This document shows positions 20,727 through 28,893 of a stretch of DNA of 64,000 bases, piece after piece (within the stretch, counting starts at the first letter, position 1; the number at the start of each line of letters is the position of its first letter). A program made the position numbers and the translations under genes. The notes beneath the pieces are model-generated. The model was given only the letters and a program-made list of their open reading frames with translations. It had not been told where the DNA came from and made no database searches. The stretch comes from Caproicibacter sp047777415 (lineage in GTDB: Bacteria; Bacillota; Clostridia; Oscillospirales; Acutalibacteraceae), in the NCBI GenBank assembly GCA_047777415.1, contig JBKEEO010000002.1, forward strand, positions 248,001 to 312,000. Direction: 5' to 3'.

Positions 20727-22838
20727 GTGTTGAAAAAAAGAATTCTTGCTCTAATCCTGATTGTGTCAGGAATTATGTTCCTGACTACACCGACTTTTGC
20801 AGCAGATGACAGTTTAAGTGGTTTTACTCTCAGCGAGTCCTCGATTGGAGTAAGAGTGGGTGATTACACAAGACTTTATGCTTACTTTGGCTCTTCCATT
20901 GATACGGATGTAAAATGGACGTCTCAAGATGAAACAATTGCGACCGTGGACAGCGAAGGAATGGTGACCGGCAAAAAAATTGGACAAACGGTTGTCTCGG
21001 CACAGTCAGGTGCATACAAAGCATCCTGCGTTGTCAATGTCGCTTATAAAGGCATCGATGTTTCCAGTTGGCAAGGCTCCATTGATTGGGAGGCCGTTAA
21101 AAATTCCGGCGTAGATTTTGCTATGATTCGGACCGGTTACGGACACGAAAACTGGTCAAAGCAAACGGATTCTTATTTTGAAACTAACTACGAAAATGCG
21201 AAGGCTAATGGCATTAAAGTGGGCGCATATCATTACAGTTATGCCACCAATGTAGCCATGGCAGAAGCCGAGGCGGAATTTTGCCTCCATATCTTAAACG
21301 GCAGAGAGCTTGATTACCCTGTTGCTTATGATGTTGAAGACAAATCATTATGGGGATTATCAGCAGATACCTTTGGACAGATGGTGGAGGCATTTTGCAG
21401 CAAAATAGAAGCGGCCGGTTATACGCCCATCGTATATAGCTATTATAATTTTTATAACGCAAACTTAACAAGCCCATTGGTTTCTAAATATGATACATGG
21501 ATTGCGCATACCGGTGTAGACAGAACTCCGTTTAGTCACTACACCATGTGGCAATACGGTTGGCGTACCATTCCCGGTATTAGTACCGGTCCCTGTGATG
21601 TGGATTACAGCTTTTATGATTACTCGTCCGGCGATAATAGCAGCGATGACGATAGTGAGGTTATTTTCCCGGAAACAGGAGAGCAGATATTTACCTGCGA
21701 CACGACTGGAACTTATACATTTGGTACAAATAAGACTTATTATTACAAAATTACCACCAATGATACCTTTACACCCACAGCATCATCGTCCAATCCCGAT
21801 GCTGTCAGTGTATCTTACGCGAAGCGGATGACGGATGGATTCCTCTTTAAACTTACAAATAATGGACCCGGTAAAGCGGTGATTACAACGACAGCAGGGA
21901 ACGGTACCAGCGTTTCCTTTATTGCGGTTGGTTCCGGGTCCTCGGAGAATACATCTTCCTCACAAGAAGATGAGAGCACAACAGAGGAAGAAACCGATAC
22001 ACAAACTTCCAGCCAGGTACTGAAATGTGATACGACCCTTCCGTATACATTCGGTTCCAATAACTCCTATATTTACAAGGTGTATACCACAAGCACAACC
22101 CCTCCCACGGCGGTGTCATCCAATCCCTCCGCAGTAACTGTTTCTTATTATGGAAAAGCCTCTGACGGATATTTGTTCCGTATTACGAATGTGGGAACGG
22201 GTGCGGCGACTATTACCACCACTGACGCAAACGGCGCTTCTGTTTCGTTTACAGCTAATGGAACGCTTCAGACGTCAGGTTCCACCGGTGGACTTCCTGT
22301 TTCAACCGGAACACTCAAATGCGATACGACAAATCCTTACACCTTCGGCTCCAACAACTCTTATATTTACAAGGTGTATACCACAAGCACAACCCCTCCC
22401 ACGGCGGTGTCATCCAATCCCTCCGCAGTGACTGTTTCATATTACGGCAAGACTTCTGACGGATATTTGTTCCGCATCACGAATGCTGGAACAGGTGAGG
22501 CGACTATCACTACCATGGATGCAAGCGGAGCATCTGCTTCCTTTAAAGCAATCGGAACACTTTCCGTGCAATCTTCCTCCGATATTCAATCGGATACACC
22601 ATACCTGTTCTCTATGAAGAAAGGCAATACATATATGTACAAATTTACCCCGTCGTCCGGAACTTCCTCTCTCCACTTTACTACCGGAAACGGTTCGGTC
22701 ATTCAATCGGTTTCAGTCACAAAGATGGACGGCAGTTATTTTTACAAAATTAAAGCTGTGGGATACGGTCAAGCAGGTGTTTATGCTGCTGAATCCGGCA
22801 AATCGCCTCAACGTTTGGGCATTGTCACAGTTTACTGA
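20727..22838 (+). CDS. Secreted GH25 lysozyme with Ig-like domain and C-terminal repeats
   Basis: 703 aa. The signal peptide ends near TFAADD (residue 27). Next is a bacterial Ig-like (Big_2-type) domain with KWTSQDETIATVDSEGMVTG (about residues 72-91). The GH25 catalytic domain (about 108-300) starts GIDVSSWQGSIDW and contains YDVED with catalytic acids and a terminal CDVDYSFYDYS. GH25 enzymes cut the N-acetylmuramic acid linkage of peptidoglycan. After a short linker come four related repeats of about 85-100 residues (near 321, 430, 529 and 621), with a Ser/Thr/Glu linker after the first. The repeats have no recognised family here and may bind wall or surface. GTG 20727 and TTG 20730 are both possible starts after GGAGG. 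Confidence 0.9.
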   Translation: MLKKRILALILIVSGIMFLTTPTFAADDSLSGFTLSESSIGVRVGDYTRLYAYFGSSIDTDVKWTSQDETIATVDSEGMVTGKKIGQTVVSAQSGAYKASCVVNVAYKGIDVSSWQGSIDWEAVKNSGVDFAMIRTGYGHENWSKQTDSYFETNYENAKANGIKVGAYHYSYATNVAMAEAEAEFCLHILNGRELDYPVAYDVEDKSLWGLSADTFGQMVEAFCSKIEAAGYTPIVYSYYNFYNANLTSPLVSKYDTWIAHTGVDRTPFSHYTMWQYGWRTIPGISTGPCDVDYSFYDYSSGDNSSDDDSEVIFPETGEQIFTCDTTGTYTFGTNKTYYYKITTNDTFTPTASSSNPDAVSVSYAKRMTDGFLFKLTNNGPGKAVITTTAGNGTSVSFIAVGSGSSENTSSSQEDESTTEEETDTQTSSQVLKCDTTLPYTFGSNNSYIYKVYTTSTTPPTAVSSNPSAVTVSYYGKASDGYLFRITNVGTGAATITTTDANGASVSFTANGTLQTSGSTGGLPVSTGTLKCDTTNPYTFGSNNSYIYKVYTTSTTPPTAVSSNPSAVTVSYYGKTSDGYLFRITNAGTGEATITTMDASGASASFKAIGTLSVQSSSDIQSDTPYLFSMKKGNTYMYKFTPSSGTSSLHFTTGNGSVIQSVSVTKMDGSYFYKIKAVGYGQAGVYAAESGKSPQRLGIVTVY
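22017..22560 (+). repeat. Near-identical tandem repeat inside the GH25 gene
   Basis: Two units of about 250-297 bp starting near 22017 and 22314. A stretch of more than 70 bp (from the codons for SNNSYIYKVYTT onward) is almost identical in DNA, which suggests a recent duplication. The repeats before (near 21690) and after (near 22590) are more diverged. Confidence 0.85.
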
Positions 22839-22862
22839 AGTTTCATCAATCAATCATAGTCA

Positions 22863-22903
22863 AAAAGACCCGCACAATTTGACGATTGTGCAGGTCTTTT
22901 TTT
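22863..22903 (+). terminator. Terminator after the GH25 gene
   Basis: Long stem AAAGACC...GCACAAT / ATTGTGC...GGTCTTT with a T run. Confidence 0.9.
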
Positions 22904-22920
22904 GATTTTAAATTGCATTT

Positions 22921-22977
22921 GTTGTAATTACAACTGAATGATTGGTTGAAAGATTGTAAACTAAAATCATCCAATCA
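22921..22977. promoter_or_regulatory. Palindromic sites upstream of rubredoxin-hcp
   Basis: Two inverted repeats lie close together. One is the perfect 14-bp palindrome GTTGTAATTACAAC (22921-22934). The other is the arm pair TGATTGGTTGA (22939-22949) and TCATCCAATCA (22967-22977), 10 of 11 matching. They sit in the 268-bp gap before the rubredoxin gene and could be operator sites for a redox or nitric-oxide regulator. No matching regulator gene is in the window. Confidence 0.45.
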
Positions 22978-23106
22978 ACTGTGAAACAAGATACGCCACA
23001 GCAGGATGGGTAATTTTAATCAATACGGGGAATAATCAAATCGAAACCAAATTCTTGAACAAACCGTATTTGCTCTAAAAACCTGCAAACTTTAGGAGGA
23101 TATCAA

Positions 23107-23271
23107 ATGAAAAAGTACAGATGTATTCCTTGTGGCTATATCTATGATCCTGAACTCGGTGACCCGGACGGTGGTATAGCTCCCGGTACAGCCTTTGAGG
23201 ATTTACCAGATGATTGGCAGTGTCCCATATGTTTTGTGGGAAAAGAAGATTTCGAGCCGATTGATGATTGA
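23107..23271 (+). CDS. Rubredoxin
   Basis: 54 aa, the usual rubredoxin size. One iron is held by four Cys in CIPCGYIYDP (residues 6-15) and CPICFVGKEDF (near 39-49). It starts MKKYRCIPCGYIYDPELGDP and contains the conserved GTAFEDLPDDWQCP block. It is a small cytoplasmic electron carrier used by anaerobes for peroxide, superoxide and NO reduction. GGAGG precedes the ATG. The hcp gene starts 22 bp downstream, so the two are likely one operon, with rubredoxin possibly donating electrons to Hcp. Confidence 0.95.
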   Translation: MKKYRCIPCGYIYDPELGDPDGGIAPGTAFEDLPDDWQCPICFVGKEDFEPIDD

Positions 23272-23293
23272 TAATTCATAGGAGGAATAAAGT

Positions 23294-24925
23294 ATGAGTA
23301 TGTTTTGTTACCAGTGCCAGGAAACTGCAGGAGGTAAAGGATGCACGGTCCGCGGTGTATGCGGAAAAAATGAGGAAGTTGCCAAGCTGCAAGATCTTTT
23401 AGTTTATACGCTCAAGGGAATTTCCGAAATTGTGGTAAAAGGAAAAGTGGATGTCAGCCAACTGAGAGAAACAAACTATCAAATGCTCAATAGCTTGTTT
23501 ATCACCATTACCAATGCAAACTTTGATCCTGAATCCATTGAACAGCAAATTCGCAAGATGATTTCAATCAGAGATACTCTGCGGGAATCTGTTTCCGCTG
23601 CTGATTTCCACGACGCTGCCACTTTCACTGTGGATTCCAGAGAATCTATGTTAGAAAAGGCTGGTTCCATCGGCGTATTAGCTACACAGGATGAGGATAT
23701 CCGCTCCCTGCGAGAGATGATCACATATGGACTAAAAGGTATGGCAGCGTATACGGAGCATGCAGCAAATATTGGTAAAGAGAATCTTGAAATCAACAAG
23801 TTTATTTATGAAGCGCTTGCTGCAACCTTGGACGATTCTCTCTCCGCAGATGATCTTGTCGCACTGACGCTGAAAACGGGAGAATACGGCGTAAAAGCGA
23901 TGGCACTTCTGGATGAAGCAAATACCTCTCGGTTTGGTAACCCTGAAATTACCAAAGTCAATATTGGGGTTAGAAAGAATCCCGCGATACTTGTTTCAGG
24001 GCACGATTTGACTGATTTGGAGCAGCTTCTGGAGCAGACACAGGGGACAGGAGTGGATGTGTATACCCACAGCGAGATGCTGCCGGCACACTATTATCCC
24101 GTTTTCAAAAAATATGATAATTTCGTAGGTAACTACGGTAACTCTTGGTGGAAACAGCTCAGCGAATTTGAGTCGTTCCATGGCCCAATTCTGTTTACAA
24201 CAAACTGCATTGTACCGCCAAGAAGCGAAGAGGTCAGAAGCAGAATCTTTACTACGGGTTCCACAGGATATCCCGGCTGCAAGTATATTGAGCCTGATGA
24301 AAATGGCAAGAAGGATTTTTCGGAAATTATCGCACTTGCGAAAACACTTCCCGCTCCCGATGAAATCGAATCTGGAAGCATTGTCGGCGGTTTCGCTCAC
24401 AATCAAGTAATTGCTTTGGCCGATAAGATTGTGGAAGCGGTAAAATGCGGCGCGATTAAGAAATTCTTTGTCATGGCAGGCTGTGACGGACGTATGAAGT
24501 CCAGGGAGTATTACACCGAGTTTGCTAAAAAACTCCCGAAGGATACGGTCATTCTTACTGCCGGATGTGCAAAATACCGCTATAATAAACTCAATCTTGG
24601 AGATATCGGCGGTATTCCGAGAGTGCTAGATGCCGGACAGTGCAACGACTCCTATTCACTTGCGGTGATTGCACTTAAATTGAAAGAGATATTTGGCCTT
24701 GATGACATTAATCAGTTGCCAATTGCCTTTAATATTGCTTGGTATGAGCAAAAGGCTGTCATTGTGCTTTTGGCTCTGCTGTATCTTGGTGTGAAGAATA
24801 TTCATCTAGGTCCTACCCTGCCGGGCTTCCTTTCTCCAAATGTTGCAAAGGTTTTGGTGGACAAATTCGGAATTGCCGGCATTGGCACTGTCGATGAAGA
24901 TATCAACCTTTTTATGAATGCGTGA
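23294..24925 (+). CDS. hcp: Hydroxylamine reductase / hybrid-cluster protein
   Basis: 543 aa. Hcp binds a cubane Fe-S cluster and an oxygen-bridged hybrid cluster, and reduces hydroxylamine or nitric oxide. The N-terminal cluster Cys are spaced C5-x2-C8-x8-C17-x5-C23 (FCYQCQETAGGKGCTVRGVC), which fits the anaerobe-type class rather than the enterobacterial one. Hybrid-cluster ligands lie in the conserved regions FTTNCIVPP, TGSTGYPGCKYI, VMAGCDGR and TAGCAKYRYNK. It follows rubredoxin and has its own AGGAGG site. A terminator follows the stop. Confidence 0.96.
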   Translation: MSMFCYQCQETAGGKGCTVRGVCGKNEEVAKLQDLLVYTLKGISEIVVKGKVDVSQLRETNYQMLNSLFITITNANFDPESIEQQIRKMISIRDTLRESVSAADFHDAATFTVDSRESMLEKAGSIGVLATQDEDIRSLREMITYGLKGMAAYTEHAANIGKENLEINKFIYEALAATLDDSLSADDLVALTLKTGEYGVKAMALLDEANTSRFGNPEITKVNIGVRKNPAILVSGHDLTDLEQLLEQTQGTGVDVYTHSEMLPAHYYPVFKKYDNFVGNYGNSWWKQLSEFESFHGPILFTTNCIVPPRSEEVRSRIFTTGSTGYPGCKYIEPDENGKKDFSEIIALAKTLPAPDEIESGSIVGGFAHNQVIALADKIVEAVKCGAIKKFFVMAGCDGRMKSREYYTEFAKKLPKDTVILTAGCAKYRYNKLNLGDIGGIPRVLDAGQCNDSYSLAVIALKLKEIFGLDDINQLPIAFNIAWYEQKAVIVLLALLYLGVKNIHLGPTLPGFLSPNVAKVLVDKFGIAGIGTVDEDINLFMNA

Positions 24926-24941
24926 TTTAAAAAGATAAATT

Positions 24942-24984
24942 GCGGTCTTCTGAATGGCAAAACCAATTCAGAAGACCGCTTTTG
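24942..24984 (+). terminator. Terminator after hcp
   Basis: Stem GCGGTCTTCTGAAT / ATTCAGAAGACCGC followed by TTTT. Confidence 0.88.
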
Positions 24985-25093
24985 GCGCTGAAAAGAAAAC
25001 ATATAGTTTATTTGTGTTTTGCAATTGCCTATACTTTAAATATGTGACATTAACATGCTGACCACAAACAAAATTTGCTTATTTGGAAAAGAC

Positions 25094-25122
25094 TTGTATT
25101 TCATCTCTGCGTATGGTATAAT
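25094..25122 (+). promoter_or_regulatory. Promoter of rpsB-tsf
   Basis: TTGTAT (25094-25099), 17-bp spacer, TATAAT (25117-25122). The roughly 90-nt leader between it and rpsB is GC-rich and could form structure, but no known leader motif was recognised. Confidence 0.75.
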
Positions 25123-25222
25123 ATTTCCGCTAAAACGCACGCCGATGCCCGGCCCAGGTGCCTGAAAAGGTGGAGGGCTGAAATTTTTGCACGGCGGAGG
25201 AAGAACCAAGGAGGATTTAGCA

Positions 25223-25966
25223 ATGGCAGTAGTATCTATGAAACAGCTTTTGGAAGCAGGCGTCCATTTTGGACACCAGACCAGAAGATGGAACCCGAAA
25301 ATGGCGGAATACATCTTCACAGAACGCAACGGTATTTATATTATTGATTTACAAAAAACTGTTCGCAAACTGGAAGATGCATATAATTTCGTGCGTGATC
25401 TTTCGGCAGAAGGAAAATCCGTGCTGTTTGTTGGAACAAAGAAACAGGCACAGGAGTCCATTAAAAATGAAGCGGAGCGCGCCGGCGCATTTTACGTTAA
25501 TGCACGTTGGCTGGGCGGTATGCTTACAAATTTCCGTACCATTCGCCGCAGAATTGACCGCTTGAATCAGCTTAAAGCAATGGAAGAAGATGGTACGTTT
25601 GATCTTCTGCCCAAAAAAGAAGTTGGCAAGCTGAAACTTGAAATTGAGAAACTTGAAAAGTTCCTTGGCGGCATTAAGGATATGAAGAGTCTTCCCGGCG
25701 CATTGTTCATTGTGGATCCGCGCAAGGAAAGAATTGCAGTTGCAGAAGCGAGAAAACTGAATATTCCGATTGTTGCAATTGTCGATACAAACTGTGATCC
25801 GGATGAAATTGATTATGTAGTTCCCGGCAATGATGATGCAATCCGAGCTGTGAAACTCATTTCTGAAACTATGGCAAACGCCATTATAGAAGGTAAAGAA
25901 GGTCGTATGGGCGCAGCGGCGGAGGCTGAGAAGGTAGATGAACCGGAGGAAGGCGCCGCTGAATAA
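25223..25966 (+). CDS. rpsB: 30S ribosomal protein S2
   Basis: 247 aa uS2. It starts MAVVSMKQLLEAGVHFGHQT, with conserved blocks RRWNPKMAEYIFTERNGIYI, FVGTKKQAQ and RWLGGMLTNF. It ends in a short acidic tail. The ATG at 25223 is chosen because AAGGAGG lies upstream; an in-frame TTG at 25187 would add twelve non-conserved residues. tsf follows 48 bp later, the usual order. Confidence 0.97.
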   Translation: MAVVSMKQLLEAGVHFGHQTRRWNPKMAEYIFTERNGIYIIDLQKTVRKLEDAYNFVRDLSAEGKSVLFVGTKKQAQESIKNEAERAGAFYVNARWLGGMLTNFRTIRRRIDRLNQLKAMEEDGTFDLLPKKEVGKLKLEIEKLEKFLGGIKDMKSLPGALFIVDPRKERIAVAEARKLNIPIVAIVDTNCDPDEIDYVVPGNDDAIRAVKLISETMANAIIEGKEGRMGAAAEAEKVDEPEEGAAE

Positions 25967-26014
25967 TTTACTTCCCTATTAAAATAGTATTGATGAAGCG
26001 GAGGAATTTGGAAA

Positions 26015-26929
26015 ATGGCATTTACTGCTAAAGATGTTGCAGCCCTTCGTGCAAAGACCGGCTGCGGTATGATGGATTGTAAAAAAGCGCTGGAAGCTTC
26101 CGGCGGAGATATGGATAAGGCGATCGATTTTCTGCGTGAAAAAGGTCTTGCAGCTGCTACTAAAAAGGCCGGACGAATTGCCGCAGAAGGCGTTGCCAGT
26201 GTAGTTCTTAATGATGCCGGTAATGTGGGCGTAGTGATAGAAGTTAACTCTGAAACTGACTTTGTAGCAAAGAACGCAGAATTTCAAGAGTTTGTTAAGA
26301 CTTGTGCCAATACGGTGATTGAGCAGAATCCAGCTGATGTGGATGCGCTGCTTGCATGTAAACCTTCTGGATCGGATGAAACGATCGACGCGATTCTAAA
26401 AGAGAAAATTCTGAAAATTGGTGAAAACATCAAAATCCGCAGATTCCGTCGTATGGAAGGTGTCTTAGGTGGGTACATCCATGCTGATGGAAAAATCGGC
26501 GTTCTAACAAAGTTTGAAACCAGCGCAGAAATTGCTGCAAAGCCGGAATTTCAGGAGTATGCGAAGAATGTTTGCATGCAGATTGCCGCTATTATACCTC
26601 AGTACTTGAATGAGGAAAGCGTACCGGCAGATGTTGTTGAGCATGAAAAGAGTATCTTGAAACAGCAGATTATCGATTCTGGAAAACCGGAGGCAATTGC
26701 CGAAAAAATTGTAACCGGCAGGTTAAAGAAATTCTTCAAGGAAATCTGCCTGGTTGATCAGTCTTATGTTAAGAATGATAAGATTACCATTCAAGAATAT
26801 ACTGATCAGACTGCCAAACAGCTGGGTGGAACTATCAAAATCGTTGATTTTGTACGTTTTGAAAAGGGCGAAGGCCTTGAAAAGCGCCAGGATAATTTTG
26901 CCGATGAAGTTGCCGGCATGGTAAAGTAA
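26015..26929 (+). CDS. tsf: Elongation factor Ts
   Basis: 304 aa. It exchanges GDP for GTP on EF-Tu. The N-terminal UBA-like domain reads VAALRAKTGCGMMDCKKALE (residues 8-27). The TDFVAKNAEF block follows near 80, then the dimerisation/core domain with YIHADGKIGVLTKF. GGAGG precedes the ATG. It is co-transcribed with rpsB. Confidence 0.97.
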   Translation: MAFTAKDVAALRAKTGCGMMDCKKALEASGGDMDKAIDFLREKGLAAATKKAGRIAAEGVASVVLNDAGNVGVVIEVNSETDFVAKNAEFQEFVKTCANTVIEQNPADVDALLACKPSGSDETIDAILKEKILKIGENIKIRRFRRMEGVLGGYIHADGKIGVLTKFETSAEIAAKPEFQEYAKNVCMQIAAIIPQYLNEESVPADVVEHEKSILKQQIIDSGKPEAIAEKIVTGRLKKFFKEICLVDQSYVKNDKITIQEYTDQTAKQLGGTIKIVDFVRFEKGEGLEKRQDNFADEVAGMVK

Positions 26930-26950
26930 TAATTGATTTGAACGGAATTA

Positions 26951-26978
26951 GCAGCGCAGAATTTTCTGCGCTGCTTTT
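26951..26978 (+). terminator. Terminator after tsf
   Basis: Stem GCAGCGCAGAA / TTCTGCGCTGC followed by TTTT. The next gene starts only 19 bp later. Confidence 0.8.
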
Positions 26979-26996
26979 GCGTTATTGAGGTGTATA

Positions 26997-27542
26997 ATGA
27001 GTTACACGCTGAGAATTCAAAAATCCAACCGAAAGACAATATCTCTTTCCATCACAAGAGAAGGAGAAGTTTTGGTAAAGGTTCCTTTGTTTCTTGAAGA
27101 CGAAGCAATCAATGCCTTTGTTCAAAAGCATCGGGCATGGATTGAAAAACATTTGACTCTTTTGAAAGAACGTAATAAACAGGAGAAAACATTGATGCTA
27201 ACTCCGGAGAAAGTTGCAGTACTCAAAGAGCGTGCTAAGATTTATCTAAATGACCGCGTTCAGTATTACAGCAAAATGATGAATCTGCATCCAACCGGAG
27301 TGAAAATTACATCCGCAAAGACCCGCTGGGGATCCTGCAGTCCGAAAAATAGCCTGTGTTTTTCCTATCGCCTTATGTTATTGGATCCGGATGCGATTGA
27401 CTATGTAGTCGTGCACGAACTGGCTCATATCCGCGAAAAAAATCATGGCCCTGGATTTTACAGAGAGGTTGCAAAATATCTTCCGGATTATAAGCAACGG
27501 ATTGCTCTATTGAAAGAATGTCAGAGAAAAATCGGGTTATAA
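26997..27542 (+). CDS. YgjP-type zinc metallopeptidase (DUF45/M48-like)
   Basis: 181 aa. The zinc-binding motif HELAHIREKNHGPGFY (about residues 138-153; HExxH with a downstream His) marks the SprT/YgjP-type metallopeptidase group. The upstream block TRWGSCSPKNSLCFSYRLML is the other family hallmark. The substrate is unknown. The ATG at 26997 follows GAGGTG; an in-frame TTG at 26985 is less likely. Confidence 0.88.
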   Translation: MSYTLRIQKSNRKTISLSITREGEVLVKVPLFLEDEAINAFVQKHRAWIEKHLTLLKERNKQEKTLMLTPEKVAVLKERAKIYLNDRVQYYSKMMNLHPTGVKITSAKTRWGSCSPKNSLCFSYRLMLLDPDAIDYVVVHELAHIREKNHGPGFYREVAKYLPDYKQRIALLKECQRKIGL

Positions 27543-27573
27543 GTTTAATTGTTTCATATAAATTTATAGGTAG

Positions 27574-28771
27574 ATTGTAAAATCAAATTGAACACATAAA
27601 AAGATTCCATAGCGCACAGGGAACTGTTAGGATAAAGTTACCACACTAAATACTGACAGAAAGGCCTGAACACTATGGACAAGAACCATTCTATCATAAA
27701 TATCGAAGAACGCAAGAGGGGACAGCATCTTAAAGCAGAAGAGCGTGGCGCAATCCAACAGTTAAAGAAGATGGGATTTAGCAATCGAAAGATTGCTCGC
27801 GCAATCAATTGCAGCCCCTCTACCGTGGGCTATGAACTACGACGTGGCACACCGGAATACTCCGGCCGAGGTCGCAAACCCGGCTACTCAGCCAAACGTG
27901 GAGCTGCAGTCTACAAAGCGAATCGCAGTCGTTGCCATCGCCCTAGAACGGTATCCAGGAACTCCGACTTCATCCGTTGGATGGTTAAAAAGGTTCGTAA
28001 GCATAATTGGTCTTTTGATGAGTGCGTAGGGCGGGCCCGAAGCGAACATCGTTTTCCAGCCAAGGAAATCCCATGTACAAAAACTCTATATCATATGCTG
28101 TGGAAAGGGGAATTACCGCTCACGCTATTTGAACTTCCTGAGGTATTAAATAGGCATTCTCGCAGAAAACCACGGCTTTCTAAGCGTATCAATGGGAAAT
28201 CCATTGATTGGCGGCCACCTGAGGCAGCAGAGCGAAACACATTTGGACACTGGGAATCTGATACGGTACTGGGCCGAAAAAGAAGCGGTGAGGCAGTTGT
28301 ATTTACCATTGTAGAGCGCCTGACAGGATATTATCTTTCAATTCGAATTGACGGCAAAACAACCACCGGTGTTGCCAGTGCCATGGAACAGCTAAAGGAA
28401 CAGTATGGCGAGAAATTTTCGCAGGTGTTTCGCAGTATTACCACAGATAACGGCAGTGAATTTGCGGCATTTTCAGCCTTTGAAGAACTAGGCACGGCAA
28501 TCTACTTTGCTCATCCCTATTCTGCTTGGGAACGACCTGTAAATGAGAGGACCAATCGCATACTACGAAAATATATCCCAAAGGGTCGCTCCATCAATGG
28601 CTTTACCGCCGAACAAATCTTAATGTTTGCAGACGAGATAAATGCCACGCCTAGGAAACGATTAGGTTATCAGACCCCTGAGGAACTGTTTGATGCTCAA
28701 CTGGACAGAATTTATACTTTAAACCCGTAGATAACTTTATCCAGGGAAAGTGTTCAATTTGTTATTGCAAT
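27574..28771 (+). mobile_element. IS30-family insertion sequence
   Basis: About 1.2 kb. Imperfect inverted ends lie at 27574-27595 and 28750-28771 and match at 19 of 22 positions; they share AAATTGAACAC. One complete transposase gene lies between. A clear short target duplication was not identified. It sits between the YgjP-type peptidase gene and cstA without breaking either. Confidence 0.85.
27675..28730 (+). CDS. IS30-family transposase
   Basis: 351 aa. The N-terminal helix-turn-helix of IS30 type reads MGFSNRKIARAINCSPSTVG (about residues 33-52). The C-terminal DDE integrase core has GHWESDTVLG (first Asp), TTDNGSEF (second Asp) and the Glu in NERTNRILRKYIPKG. Full length with all catalytic residues, so possibly active. 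Confidence 0.95.
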   Translation: MDKNHSIINIEERKRGQHLKAEERGAIQQLKKMGFSNRKIARAINCSPSTVGYELRRGTPEYSGRGRKPGYSAKRGAAVYKANRSRCHRPRTVSRNSDFIRWMVKKVRKHNWSFDECVGRARSEHRFPAKEIPCTKTLYHMLWKGELPLTLFELPEVLNRHSRRKPRLSKRINGKSIDWRPPEAAERNTFGHWESDTVLGRKRSGEAVVFTIVERLTGYYLSIRIDGKTTTGVASAMEQLKEQYGEKFSQVFRSITTDNGSEFAAFSAFEELGTAIYFAHPYSAWERPVNERTNRILRKYIPKGRSINGFTAEQILMFADEINATPRKRLGYQTPEELFDAQLDRIYTLNP

Positions 28772-28813
28772 TTAAGATATAAATTTAAAGCTATTTTTAA
28801 AAAATGAAAGAAC

Positions 28814-28850
28814 AAGGGCAGCCAACATCTTTGGGATGTGACTGCCCTAT
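28814..28850 (-). terminator. Terminator of cstA (minus strand)
   Basis: Stem AGGGCAGTCACATC / GATGTTGGCTGCCCT on the minus strand. The T run after it is weak. Confidence 0.65.
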
Positions 28851-28893
28851 TGATGTAAATTAGCTCTTAGTTATCACTCAAAAGGAGTTATTT

